Shown here: in pieces, positions 52,559 through 60,683 of the stretch | Layout: the number at the start of each line of letters is the position of its first letter | How positions within the stretch are numbered: position 1 is the stretch's first letter | Assembly (NCBI RefSeq): GCF_000241465.1 | Contig: NZ_JH584235.1 | Location: 3,715,718-3,779,717, forward strand | Origin: Sphingomonas echinoides ATCC 14820 | GTDB lineage: Bacteria > Pseudomonadota > Alphaproteobacteria > Sphingomonadales > Sphingomonadaceae | Length of the DNA stretch: 64,000 nt | Direction: 5' to 3' | Notes under the pieces: model-generated | Told to the model about the DNA's origin: nothing | Seen by the model: the letters and a program-made list of their open reading frames with translations, nothing else | The model's database searches: none | Program-made: the position numbers and the translations under genes

Positions 52559-54886
52559 GTGTCCAAATCACTCGTCGCAAAGTCCGCACTCCTGTTCGGC
52601 ACCGCGTTTGTCGCGCTTGCCGGTGCCAGCGCTGCCAGCGCGCAGGATGCTCCTGCTGCCGCCGCAGCGGCGCAGACGCCCGCCGAAGATAATCTCGGCG
52701 ATATCGTCGTCACCGCGCAACGCCGCAGCGAGAACCTGCAGAAGGTGCCGGTTTCGGTCGGCGTGCTGCAGGGTGCCGATCTGCGCAACTTCACGGCGGG
52801 CGGCGGCGATACGCTGCTCGAACTCGCCAACCGCGTCCCCGGCCTTTATGCCGAGACGACCACCGGCAAGATCTTCCCGCGCTTCTACATTCGCGGCCTC
52901 GGCAACATCGATTTCTACCTCGGCGCCTCGCAGCCCGTGTCGATCATCCAGGACGATGTCGTGCTCGAGCATGTCGTGCTGAAGTCCAACCCGGTGTTCG
53001 ACGTGAACCAGATCGAAGTGCTGCGCGGGCCGCAGGGCACGCTGTTCGGCCGCAACACCACGGCCGGCATCATCAAGTTCGACACGAACAAGCCGACCAA
53101 CGATTATGAAGGCCGCGCGACGGCGTCCTATGGCAGCTACAACACCGTGTCGGTCGACGCCGGCGTCGGCGGGCCGATCGTCAAGGACGTGCTCTCGTTC
53201 CGCGTGTCGGGTCTGTATCAGCGTCGCGATAACTGGATCGACAACAGCTATACCGGCCCGAGCGATGACGGCACCGTCGGCGGCAAGAACAAGCTCGGCG
53301 GCTTCGAGGAGAAGGACGTCCGCCTCCAGTTGATGCTGACCCCGCCCGAAACCGGCTTCACCGGCATCGTTTCGGCGCATGCGCGCAATTACTCGGGCAC
53401 TTCGACGATCTTCCATCGCGGCGCGATCAAGCTCGGCACCAACGATGTCAGCGCCGAACCGCGCGACAGCATCGCGCTCGACGAGGGCCATAACAATCCG
53501 CAGGCGTACCGGACCTATGGCGGCTCGTTCAACGCGAAGAACGATTTCGGCGCGGTCACGCTGACCTCGATCACGGCGTATGAATCCACGTCGGGCTATA
53601 GCCGCGGCGACACCGATGGCGGTGCCGCGGTCAATTTCGCGGGCGGCAAGTTCTATGGCGAGAGCCAGGGCCGCGTCCGCGACCTCGACCAGCTGAGCCA
53701 GGAACTGCGTCTGGCCAGCAATGGCACCGGGCGTTTCAAGTGGCAGATCGGCGGCATCTACTTTGAATCGCGCGATACGACCGAATTCGACCAGCGTGGT
53801 TTCTTCCTGCTCGACAATTCGTTCGGGACCAACCCGAACCCGAACAACTTCGTCGTCCTGCGCAACATCAACACGTCCTATGCCGGTTTTGGCCAGGCGA
53901 GCTACGAGCTGCTCCCCAAGCTGACGCTGACCGGCGGCGTACGCGTGACCTATGACGAAAAGACCACGCGCCTCGTCACGCCGCCGCGCAACGCAGCGGG
54001 CGTATCGACCTTCCCGGCTGCGGCCGCGAGCTATGTGCGCCTGGCCGATACCCAGCCGAGCTGGGAAGGCAGCCTCAACTATGCGGTCGAGCCGAATGTG
54101 AACGTGTTCGCGCGCGTTTCGCACGGTTTCCGCGGGCCGACGATCCAGGGTCGCAACGCCGTGTTCAGCTCCGCCTTCGTGACCGCGACGTCGGAGACGA
54201 TCACGTCGTATGAAGCCGGCATCAAGTCGAACCTGTTCGGAAACACGCTGCGCTTCAACGCGACGGGCTTCTACTACAAGGTCCACAACATCCAGCTGAA
54301 CGGCAACGACGCCAACAATAACGGCCTGCTGTTCAACGCCAACCAGGCGCAGGCGTGGGGCGGCGAAGCGGAGCTGACCTGGCGTCCGGTGCCCGAGTTC
54401 ACGCTCGGCCTGGGTGGCAGCGTGCTGCACACCGAGATCAACGACACGCGCGTGTATGCACCGGTCTGCAAGCTTAACGGCGTCGTCACCTGCACCGTGC
54501 TCAACCCGACGATCAATGTCGGCGCGGCGACGCTCGCGCAGATCAACGGCAACGTCCTGCCCGACGCGCCGAAATATCAGCTCGATGCCAATGCCCGGTA
54601 TGACTATCCGCTCGGCAATGGCGGCAAGCTGTTCCTCGCGGGCGACGTCACGCTGCAGGGCTATACCAGCTTCGTGCCGTACAAGACGATCGAGTACACC
54701 TCGGACGGCACTTTCGAGGCTGGCCTGAAGGGCGGTTACGCCGCGCCGGACAACAAGTACGAACTGGCCGTATTCGTGCGCAACCTGACCAATGAGAAGA
54801 ACCTGAAGGGCGTGCTCGATAACTACAACGCTGCCGTGTTCAACGACCCACGCATCATCGGCGTGTCGCTGAGCGGCAAGTTCTAA
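52559..54886 (+). CDS. Large TonB-dependent receptor
   Basis: This is an outer-membrane receptor of about 775 residues. The GTG at 52559 has GGGGA 6 nt upstream and gives a clean signal peptide (SALLFGTAFVALAGASAASA); an ATG at 52547 is the alternative. After an Ala/Pro linker comes the TonB box DIVVTAQRR, a plug with LELANRVPGLYAETT and IRGLGNIDFYLG, and LRGPQGTLFGRNTTAG. A barrel follows and ends in IIGVSLSGKF with the C-terminal Phe needed for assembly. It fits the large sphingomonad group for aromatic or plant-derived compounds, but the ligand is not shown. The codon use suggests high expression. Confidence 0.93.
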   Translation: MSKSLVAKSALLFGTAFVALAGASAASAQDAPAAAAAAQTPAEDNLGDIVVTAQRRSENLQKVPVSVGVLQGADLRNFTAGGGDTLLELANRVPGLYAETTTGKIFPRFYIRGLGNIDFYLGASQPVSIIQDDVVLEHVVLKSNPVFDVNQIEVLRGPQGTLFGRNTTAGIIKFDTNKPTNDYEGRATASYGSYNTVSVDAGVGGPIVKDVLSFRVSGLYQRRDNWIDNSYTGPSDDGTVGGKNKLGGFEEKDVRLQLMLTPPETGFTGIVSAHARNYSGTSTIFHRGAIKLGTNDVSAEPRDSIALDEGHNNPQAYRTYGGSFNAKNDFGAVTLTSITAYESTSGYSRGDTDGGAAVNFAGGKFYGESQGRVRDLDQLSQELRLASNGTGRFKWQIGGIYFESRDTTEFDQRGFFLLDNSFGTNPNPNNFVVLRNINTSYAGFGQASYELLPKLTLTGGVRVTYDEKTTRLVTPPRNAAGVSTFPAAAASYVRLADTQPSWEGSLNYAVEPNVNVFARVSHGFRGPTIQGRNAVFSSAFVTATSETITSYEAGIKSNLFGNTLRFNATGFYYKVHNIQLNGNDANNNGLLFNANQAQAWGGEAELTWRPVPEFTLGLGGSVLHTEINDTRVYAPVCKLNGVVTCTVLNPTINVGAATLAQINGNVLPDAPKYQLDANARYDYPLGNGGKLFLAGDVTLQGYTSFVPYKTIEYTSDGTFEAGLKGGYAAPDNKYELAVFVRNLTNEKNLKGVLDNYNAAVFNDPRIIGVSLSGKF

Positions 54887-54897
54887 GGGGCTGAGGG

Positions 54898-54921
54898 CGC
54901 GGCCTGCTTCGGCGGGCCGCG
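54898..54921 (+). terminator. UUCG-tetraloop hairpin after the TonB receptor
   Basis: A 10-bp GC-rich stem, with one G-U pair, is closed by a TTCG tetraloop. It begins 12 nt past the receptor stop codon. The following bases are only mildly T-rich, but the extra-stable loop makes a transcription stop or RNA 3'-end likely. Confidence 0.6.
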
Positions 54922-54932
54922 TTCACCGTTGG

Positions 54933-54983
54933 GGGCCAAACCGAATATGCGCGCCGCCAGAGCGCAGGGATCCGGTTTGGCCC
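54933..54983. repeat. Inverted repeat between receptor and convergent small gene
   Basis: Arms GGGCCAAACCG and CGGTTTGGCCC (11 bp, perfect) are separated by 29 bp. Together with the UUCG hairpin it fills the 102-bp gap between convergent genes. It may terminate the minus-strand transcript. Confidence 0.5.
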
Positions 54984-54988
54984 ATGGA

Positions 54989-55396
54989 TCAGTTGCCGGT
55001 TTGCGGCTTGTGGAACGCCGCCGTTAGACAAGTGGCCTTTGCGTTTCTTATGGTGGTGCCAACAACTCGAATGATTTGATAGTCGGTGAGGGTCGCGGTT
55101 TTACGATCGAAGGTGATTAAGCGATCCTGCTCAGGCGTCTGCATGTCAGCCAGCTTTATTGGATAAGATGCCCGGTCCTTAATGGGATATGTCTGCTGGG
55201 GGCTACACTCCGCGTAACAATAATATCCTGCTGCCAGGTCCGCACTGAATGTTATGGTGTAAGGAACGACCATAGGCGCGTTCGTGTCAACTTGGACGGT
55301 TTCTGTTCCGGTGCAACTCTCAGCAAATTGATCTTGCGCTGACGCAGAGGTAGATCCGAGGGCCGCGAGGGCAAAAGCACAAACCGCGTATCGCAT
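54989..55396 (-). CDS. Small secreted Cys-containing protein, function unknown
   Basis: This 135-residue protein has a signal peptide (AVCAFALAALGSTSASA). The mature part contains four Cys residues (ESCTGTETV; GYYCYAEC; KATC), which would suit two disulfides. The coding sequence is less GC-rich than the trp and moa genes next to it, suggesting recent acquisition with the flanking block. No family is recognised. Confidence 0.7.
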   Translation of the reverse strand: MRYAVCAFALAALGSTSASAQDQFAESCTGTETVQVDTNAPMVVPYTITFSADLAAGYYCYAECSPQQTYPIKDRASYPIKLADMQTPEQDRLITFDRKTATLTDYQIIRVVGTTIRNAKATCLTAAFHKPQTGN

Positions 55397-55529
55397 CTTG
55401 TTGTCTCCACGGCATGATCAGCATGCTAGCATAACCCTCTGGCTCAACCTTCGCTAATGACAATCGTGTCACCGAGGCGATGTGATTGTTGAGCATCGGA
55501 TGCTAACGCTGATCTTCGAGGCAGGTGAT

Positions 55530-56003
55530 TCAGCCCGCCCGCGCCCAATCGCCCGATTTGCCGCCGGTCTTGGTCAGCAACTGCACGCCGCCGATCGTCA
55601 TGCCTTTGTCGATCGCCTTGGCCATGTCGTAGATCGTCAGCAGCGTGACCGTAACGGCGGTCAGCGCTTCCATCTCGACCCCGGTCTTGCCCTCGGTCGC
55701 CACCGTCGCGGTTGCGGTGACGCCGCTTTCGTCCACCACCAGATCGATCGCCACGCGCGTCAGCGGCAACGGGTGGCATAAGGGGATCAACTCGCTGGTG
55801 CGCTTGGCCGCCATGATTCCCGCGACCCGCGCCACCGCCAGCACATCGCCTTTCAGCGCGGTGCCGTCGCGGATCGCGCGCGCGGCCTCTGCGGCCATCT
55901 CGATCCGCCCGGTCGCCACCGCCTCGCGCCGCGTCGCCGCCTTGCCGCCGACATCGACCATATGCGCCGCGCCTGCCGCATCGAGATGGGTGAGGTCGCT
56001 CAT
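55530..56003 (-). CDS. moaC: Cyclic pyranopterin monophosphate synthase
   Basis: This 157-residue hexameric enzyme completes the first step of molybdenum-cofactor synthesis, downstream of MoaA. Key segments are [32 protein letters not shown] and [23 protein letters not shown], followed by [10 protein letters not shown]; together they hold the catalytic Lys/Asp positions. The start ATG at 56003 overlaps the trpC stop codon (ATGA). No moaA gene is in the window. Confidence 0.95.
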   Translation of the reverse strand: MSDLTHLDAAGAAHMVDVGGKAATRREAVATGRIEMAAEAARAIRDGTALKGDVLAVARVAGIMAAKRTSELIPLCHPLPLTRVAIDLVVDESGVTATATVATEGKTGVEMEALTAVTVTLLTIYDMAKAIDKGMTIGGVQLLTKTGGKSGDWARAG

Positions 56004-56785
56004 CCGACCAGTGTGCGCGTCGCGGCTTCCAGGTCGGCCTGACGCATCAGCGATTCGCCGATCAGGAAGCAGCGAATGCCATGTTCGGCCATCGCATCGA
56101 GATCGGCGCGGGTGGTGAGGCCGCTTTCGGCGACGAAGGTGCAATCCTTCGGTGCCTTGGACACGAGTTCATAGGTGCGCGCGAAATCGACGGTGAAATC
56201 GCGCAGATTGCGGTTGTTGACGCCGATCAGCCGCGACTTCAGCTTCAGCGCGCGCTCCATTTCGCTGTGCGAATGCACCTCGACCAGCACGTCCATCCCG
56301 CATTCGAGCGCACTCGCCTCGATCTCGGCCAGCAGCCCGTCGTCGAGCGCCGACATGATCAGCAGGATCGCGTCCGCACCAAGCCCACGCGATTCGGGCA
56401 CTTGCCATGGATCGACCATGAAATCCTTGCGCAGCACCGGCAGCGCACAAGCGTTGCGCGCGGCGGTCAGATAGCTGTCGGCCCCCTGGAACCACGCTTC
56501 GTCGGTCAGCACCGACAGGCAGGTTGCGCCACCCGCCTGATAGGCCGCGGCATGGGCGGGGGGATCGAAATCCTCGCGGATCAGGCCCTTGGACGGGCTG
56601 GCCTTCTTGATTTCGGCGACCAGCGCAAAGCCGGTCTCGGCCCGCCCATCCAAGGCGGCGCGAAAGCCGCGCGGCGCGGTCTGCGCGGCGATGCGGTCGT
56701 CGAGTTCGGCGATTGCGGTGGTTGCCTTGCGCGCGGCGACTTCGGCGCGCTTGGTTTCCAGGATGCGGGTGAGGACGTCGGTCAT
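56000..56785 (-). CDS. trpC: Indole-3-glycerol-phosphate synthase
   Basis: This 261-residue TIM-barrel enzyme of tryptophan synthesis is monofunctional, without the TrpF domain seen in enterics. Signature segments are [48 protein letters not shown] and [12 protein letters not shown]. It starts in an ATGA overlap with trpD and ends in an ATGA overlap with moaC, so the chain is translationally coupled. Confidence 0.97.
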   Translation of the reverse strand: MTDVLTRILETKRAEVAARKATTAIAELDDRIAAQTAPRGFRAALDGRAETGFALVAEIKKASPSKGLIREDFDPPAHAAAYQAGGATCLSVLTDEAWFQGADSYLTAARNACALPVLRKDFMVDPWQVPESRGLGADAILLIMSALDDGLLAEIEASALECGMDVLVEVHSHSEMERALKLKSRLIGVNNRNLRDFTVDFARTYELVSKAPKDCTFVAESGLTTRADLDAMAEHGIRCFLIGESLMRQADLEAATRTLVG

Positions 56786-57768
56786 GAATAGGCAATCCAT
56801 CGATCGAGCAAGCCGTTCGCCGCGCCGCTGTCGATCGCGTCGCGTGCAATCTCCACGCCTTCGGCAAGCGTCTGGCTGGTTCCCGCCACGATCAATGCGG
56901 CGGCGGCATTGAGGAGAACAGCATCGCGATATGGGCCCGCTTCGCCCTGAAGCAAGCGGCGCAGCGCGGCGGCATTATAAGCGGCGTCGCCACCACGGAT
57001 CGCGGTGACGGGGTGGCGCGGCAATCCCGCGTCTTCGGGGACGATGATGTCGGGCAGGTCAACCTGGCCCACGCTGACCGCGACGCTTCTGCCGGCACTC
57101 GACAATTCGTCCAGCCCTTCCTCGCCCGACACCACCAACGCCGCCTCGGTGCCAAGCTGTTCGAGCGCGGCGGCATAGGTTGCGGCATAATCGGGCCGCG
57201 CAATGCCGATCAACTGGCGCGTTACCCCGGCGGGGTTGGCGAGCGGCCCCATCAGGTTGAAAATCGTGCGGCGGCCCAGCCGCTGGCGGATCGGTGTGAT
57301 CCGCTTCATCGCCGGGTGATGGTTGGCGGCAAACAGGAAGGCGATGCCGATATCGCGCAGGCTCGCCTCGGCGCACAGCCCGGCGCGGTGCATGTCGAGC
57401 CCCAGCACTTCCAGCGTATCCGCCGCGCCCGCCTTGGAGGAGGCCGCGCGATTGCCATGCTTGGCGACGGGAACGCCCGTACTGGCGACGACGATCGAGA
57501 CGGCGGTGGAGACGTTGAGCGTATGATGCCCGTCGCCCCCGGTGCCGCAGACATCGACCGTGCCCGGCGGCGCATCGATCGGCAGCAGGCGCGCGCGCAT
57601 CGCGCGGGCGGCCTCGGCGATCTCGATACTGGTCTCGCCGCGCTCGGTCAGCCCGATCAGGAAGGTCTCGATCTCGCTTTCCGAGGTCCGCGCGTCGAGC
57701 AGGTCGGCAAAGGCTTGCGCCGCGGTTTCGCGGCTGAGCGGTGATGCGGTGTCGGGGAGGAGGTTCAA
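56782..57768 (-). CDS. trpD: Anthranilate phosphoribosyltransferase
   Basis: This 328-residue enzyme transfers phosphoribosyl to anthranilate. The PRPP motif is [16 protein letters not shown], and the [21 protein letters not shown] segment follows. The N-terminal helical domain is complete. The start is TTG at 57766-57768, with GAGGGG just upstream; that Shine-Dalgarno sequence is the end of a repeat element. The TTG overlaps the trpG stop (TTGA). The 3' end is coupled to trpC. Confidence 0.95.
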   Translation of the reverse strand: MNLLPDTASPLSRETAAQAFADLLDARTSESEIETFLIGLTERGETSIEIAEAARAMRARLLPIDAPPGTVDVCGTGGDGHHTLNVSTAVSIVVASTGVPVAKHGNRAASSKAGAADTLEVLGLDMHRAGLCAEASLRDIGIAFLFAANHHPAMKRITPIRQRLGRRTIFNLMGPLANPAGVTRQLIGIARPDYAATYAAALEQLGTEAALVVSGEEGLDELSSAGRSVAVSVGQVDLPDIIVPEDAGLPRHPVTAIRGGDAAYNAAALRRLLQGEAGPYRDAVLLNAAAALIVAGTSQTLAEGVEIARDAIDSGAANGLLDRWIAYS

Positions 57769-58493
57769 TTTCCCCTCCCGCTTGCGAGTTCCGGGTCGGC
57801 CATGCCCCCGGCATGGCCTGGACGACGTGGGGCGTCGTCCACCCGGTACTGGGTTAGGGGAGGGGGGGCAGAGAGCTGTGCGTCTTGGACAGGCCCTCCC
57901 CCAGCCCCTCCCGCAAGCGGGAGGGGAGATATGCCCGCATCCGCCAGGAAATTGGCCAGCATGGCATGGCCATGTTCGGTGGCGATGCTTTCGGGATGGA
58001 ACTGCACGCCGTGGATCGGCAGCGTCGCATGGCGCACGCCCATCACCGATCCGTCATCCGCGCGCGCGTTGACCACCAGCGTGTCCGGCAGATCCTCGAC
58101 GATCAGCGAATGATAGCGCGTCGCGGTGAAAGGCGAGGGCAGGCCCGCGAACACGCCCGTTCCGTCATGCGTGACGGGCGAGGTCTTGCCGTGCATCAAC
58201 CCGCCGCGCACCACGCGGCCGCCGAAATGCTGGCCGATTGCCTGATGCCCCAGGCACACGCCCAGCAACGGACGCCCAGCTGCGGCGCAGGCCGCCACCA
58301 GATCGAGCGAGATGCCGGCCTCGGTCGGGGTTTTGGGGCCGGGCGAGATCAGGAACCCCTGCGCATTGCTGGCCAGCGCTTCGGCGGCGGTCAGCGCATC
58401 GTTGCGCACCACCTTTACCTCCGCGCCCAACTCCATCAGGTAGTGGACCAGGTTCCAGGTGAAGCTGTCGTAATTGTCGATGACGAGGATCAT
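57765..58493 (-). CDS. trpG: Anthranilate synthase glutaminase subunit with repeat-derived tail
   Basis: This 242-residue protein supplies ammonia to TrpE. The class I glutaminase triad is visible: Cys in [12 protein letters not shown] and His/Glu in VQFHPESI. The normal domain ends about residue 190 ([11 protein letters not shown]). The following 50 or so residues ([12 protein letters not shown]...LASGRGN) are encoded by a 157-bp inverted-repeat element, so the gene is about 50 codons longer than its family. The stop lies just past the element and overlaps the trpD TTG start. Confidence 0.93.
   Translation of the reverse strand: MILVIDNYDSFTWNLVHYLMELGAEVKVVRNDALTAAEALASNAQGFLISPGPKTPTEAGISLDLVAACAAAGRPLLGVCLGHQAIGQHFGGRVVRGGLMHGKTSPVTHDGTGVFAGLPSPFTATRYHSLIVEDLPDTLVVNARADDGSVMGVRHATLPIHGVQFHPESIATEHGHAMLANFLADAGISPLPLAGGAGGGPVQDAQLSAPPPLTQYRVDDAPRRPGHAGGMADPELASGRGN
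57771..57927. repeat. Inverted-repeat (MITE/REP-like) element inside the 3' end of trpG
   Basis: Perfect 16-bp terminal inverted repeats (TCCCCTCCCGCTTGCG / CGCAAGCGGGAGGGGA) bound 157 bp. Inside are two perfect hairpins: a 9-bp stem at 57798-57818 and an 8-bp stem at 57820-57840. The element encodes no transposase and is translated as the tail of TrpG. Confidence 0.75.
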
Positions 58494-58606
58494 GGCGCGC
58501 CGCTAACCTGTTTGTGCTGATACGACAATCGCGGTGATAAAGACGCCGTTCAGGTTGGATCTAACCAAACGTGCTACACGTTACCGTGTCCCAAGGAGAA
58601 ATTCCC

Positions 58607-59053
58607 ATGCTGCGCCCCTTCGCCGTCGCCCTTTTGCTGGCTACAGTCCCCACCGCGACGGTCGCGCAGAGCGCGCCGCAGGCTTCGACGACCGAAGCCA
58701 AACAGGCCGAGTCGGGCAAGCCTCCGCTCCGGATTCGCTCCGTCACGCTGACGGGTAACGAGACCTGCCCGCAGGCGAGCAATCCCGATCAAGAGATCGT
58801 GGTGTGCGCGCGTGTCGGCGAACCCTATCGCATTCCCAAGGCGCTGCGCGACCAAAAGCCGATCCCGGCGCAAAACCAGAGCTGGGTCAATCGTACCGCG
58901 GTGATGGACGAGGTGGGTCGTCGAGCGGGAGGCCTCCCCGATACCTGTTCGCCGACTGGCTCGGGCGGCCAGACCGGCTGCGCCCAGATGCGCGCCCAAC
59001 AATATGCTGCCGAAAAAGCCGAAGCCAAGCGGCAGGCGAGCCAGGTACCGTAA
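58607..59053 (+). CDS. Secreted protein of unknown function between trpG and trpE
   Basis: This 148-residue exported protein has a signal peptide (FAVALLLATVPTATVAQ). The mature part has TGNETCPQASNPDQEIVVCAR and EPYRIPKALRDQ, then a Gly/Cys-rich stretch with DTCSPTGSGGQTGCAQ. The TG-ETCP...EIVVCAR...EPYRIPK pattern recurs in sphingomonad proteins, but I know no function. AAGGAG precedes the ATG by 7-8 nt. Being on the opposite strand, it separates trpG from trpE. Confidence 0.8.
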   Translation: MLRPFAVALLLATVPTATVAQSAPQASTTEAKQAESGKPPLRIRSVTLTGNETCPQASNPDQEIVVCARVGEPYRIPKALRDQKPIPAQNQSWVNRTAVMDEVGRRAGGLPDTCSPTGSGGQTGCAQMRAQQYAAEKAEAKRQASQVP

Positions 59054-59063
59054 GAGGCCATTA

Positions 59064-59155
59064 CCCCGTTCGGGCTGAGCTTGTCGAAGCCCCGCTCTCC
59101 CGCCGACCCCGTGCGTGCGGCGGGCTGCCCTTCGACAAGCTCAGGGCGAACGGGG
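59064..59155. repeat. Palindromic intergenic repeat with GTTCG-type arms
   Basis: 26-nt arms, CCCCGTTCGGG... and ...GGGCGAACGGGG, pair except for a two-base GG/GG mismatch, around a 40-nt centre. It lies between the convergent ends of the unknown gene and trpE and could act as a terminator. The form is that of REP elements. Confidence 0.7.
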
Positions 59156-59168
59156 GGAGCCTAGCCGG

Positions 59169-60683
59169 TTACTGCCCGAACCCGCTCTCTGCCGCCCGCG
59201 CGATCGCCTCGCGCGCGGCGGCCAATAACGCCCCGGCCTTGGCTTCGCACTCGCGCTGCTCATACGCCGCTTCGCTGTCGGCAACGATACCGGCACCCGC
59301 CTGCACATTCATGATGCCGTCTTTCACGATCGCCGTACGCAGCACGATGCACGAATCCATCGATCCGTCGGGCGAGAAATAGCCGACGCCGCCCGCATAG
59401 GGGCCGCGCACCGCGTCCTCCAGTTCGGCAATGATCTCGCACGCGCGCACCTTGGGCGCACCGCTGACCGTGCCCGCCGGGAAACCCGCGAACAGTGCGT
59501 CGAGCGCGTCATGCTCGGGCGCTAGCTGGCCGATCACGTTCGAGACGATGTGCATGACATGGCTGTAGAATTCGGTGGTGTAGCTCGCCGTTACCTGCAC
59601 GCTGCCCGCCGTCGCCACGCGCCCGACATCGTTCCGCCCGAGATCGAGCAGCATGAGGTGCTCGGCGCGCTCCTTGGGGTCGGCGAGCAGGCTCTGGCGA
59701 TTGGCTTCGTCCTCGGCGGCGGTCTTGCCGCGTGGGCGCGTGCCGGCGATCGGGCGAATCGTCACCTCGCTATCGCGCACCCGCACCAGAATTTCCGGGC
59801 TCGATCCGGTCAGCGCAAAGCCGGGCAGATCGAGATGATAGAGGAACGGCGACGGGTTGATCCGCCGCAGCGCGCGGTACAGTTCGAACGGCGGCAGCGG
59901 GAAGGGCGCGGTGAAGCGCTGCGACAGCACCACCTGAAAGATGTCGCCCGCGACGATATAATCCTTCGCCCGCGCCACCATTTCGGCATAGCGGCCGGGG
60001 GCAAGCGTTGGCGTCAGCGCGATCTCGCTCGCCTCGCCGCGCACCGGCGCGGGCAAGGGCGCGGTGGCGAGGCGCGCGGCGGTCGCCTCGATCCGCTCGA
60101 GTCCCTCGGTCACGATCGCCTCGGGCGTTCGGGCCGCATCGGGCCAGACCGGCGCAACGAGGAACAGCGCATCGGCCAGCCGGTCGAAGATCAGCACCAC
60201 CGTTGGCCGCACGAACATCATGTCGGGCAAGCCCAGCGTATCGGTCGCCGGGCGCGGCAGCCGCTCGACCAGGCCGATCGTCTCATAGCCGAAATAGCCG
60301 ACCAGGCAGGCGAGTGCTCGCGGCAGTTCGGCGGGCACGTCCATCCGGCACGACGCCACCAGCGCGCGCAAAGCCTCCAGCGTCGGTTCGGTGCAGGGCG
60401 CGAAGGCCTCGCGATCGGTCAGCCAATGCGGGTTGATCGCGGCGGCATTGCCCTGCGCGCGGAACACCAGATCGGGCGCGAGCCCGATCAGGCTGTGCCG
60501 CCCGCGCGTTTCCCCGCCCTCGACCGATTCGAGCAGGAAGTCGCCGCGCCCCGGCTCGATCAGCTTGAGGGCTGCAGCGACCGGGGTTTCGGTATCGGCG
60601 ACCCGACGCTGCCACAGCAGCGCCGGACGACCGGCGGCGAGGGCGGTGTGTGCCGCCGCCGTATCAGGGCTGATCGGTCGCAC
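59169..60683 (-). CDS. trpE: Anthranilate synthase component I
   Basis: This 504-residue chorismate-utilising enzyme works with TrpG. The N-terminal feedback-binding region contains LLESVEGGETRGRHSLIG, and the catalytic core has IAGTRPRGKTAAEDEAN, DLGRNDVGRVA, FPAGTVSGAPKVRACEII and GGVGYFSPDGSMDSCIVLRT. The start is GTG at 60681-60683, inside the end of the upstream ppiD-type gene (20-bp overlap). There is no trp leader peptide or attenuator room, so any control is at the upstream promoter or allosteric. Confidence 0.95.
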   Translation of the reverse strand: MRPISPDTAAAHTALAAGRPALLWQRRVADTETPVAAALKLIEPGRGDFLLESVEGGETRGRHSLIGLAPDLVFRAQGNAAAINPHWLTDREAFAPCTEPTLEALRALVASCRMDVPAELPRALACLVGYFGYETIGLVERLPRPATDTLGLPDMMFVRPTVVLIFDRLADALFLVAPVWPDAARTPEAIVTEGLERIEATAARLATAPLPAPVRGEASEIALTPTLAPGRYAEMVARAKDYIVAGDIFQVVLSQRFTAPFPLPPFELYRALRRINPSPFLYHLDLPGFALTGSSPEILVRVRDSEVTIRPIAGTRPRGKTAAEDEANRQSLLADPKERAEHLMLLDLGRNDVGRVATAGSVQVTASYTTEFYSHVMHIVSNVIGQLAPEHDALDALFAGFPAGTVSGAPKVRACEIIAELEDAVRGPYAGGVGYFSPDGSMDSCIVLRTAIVKDGIMNVQAGAGIVADSEAAYEQRECEAKAGALLAAAREAIARAAESGFGQ

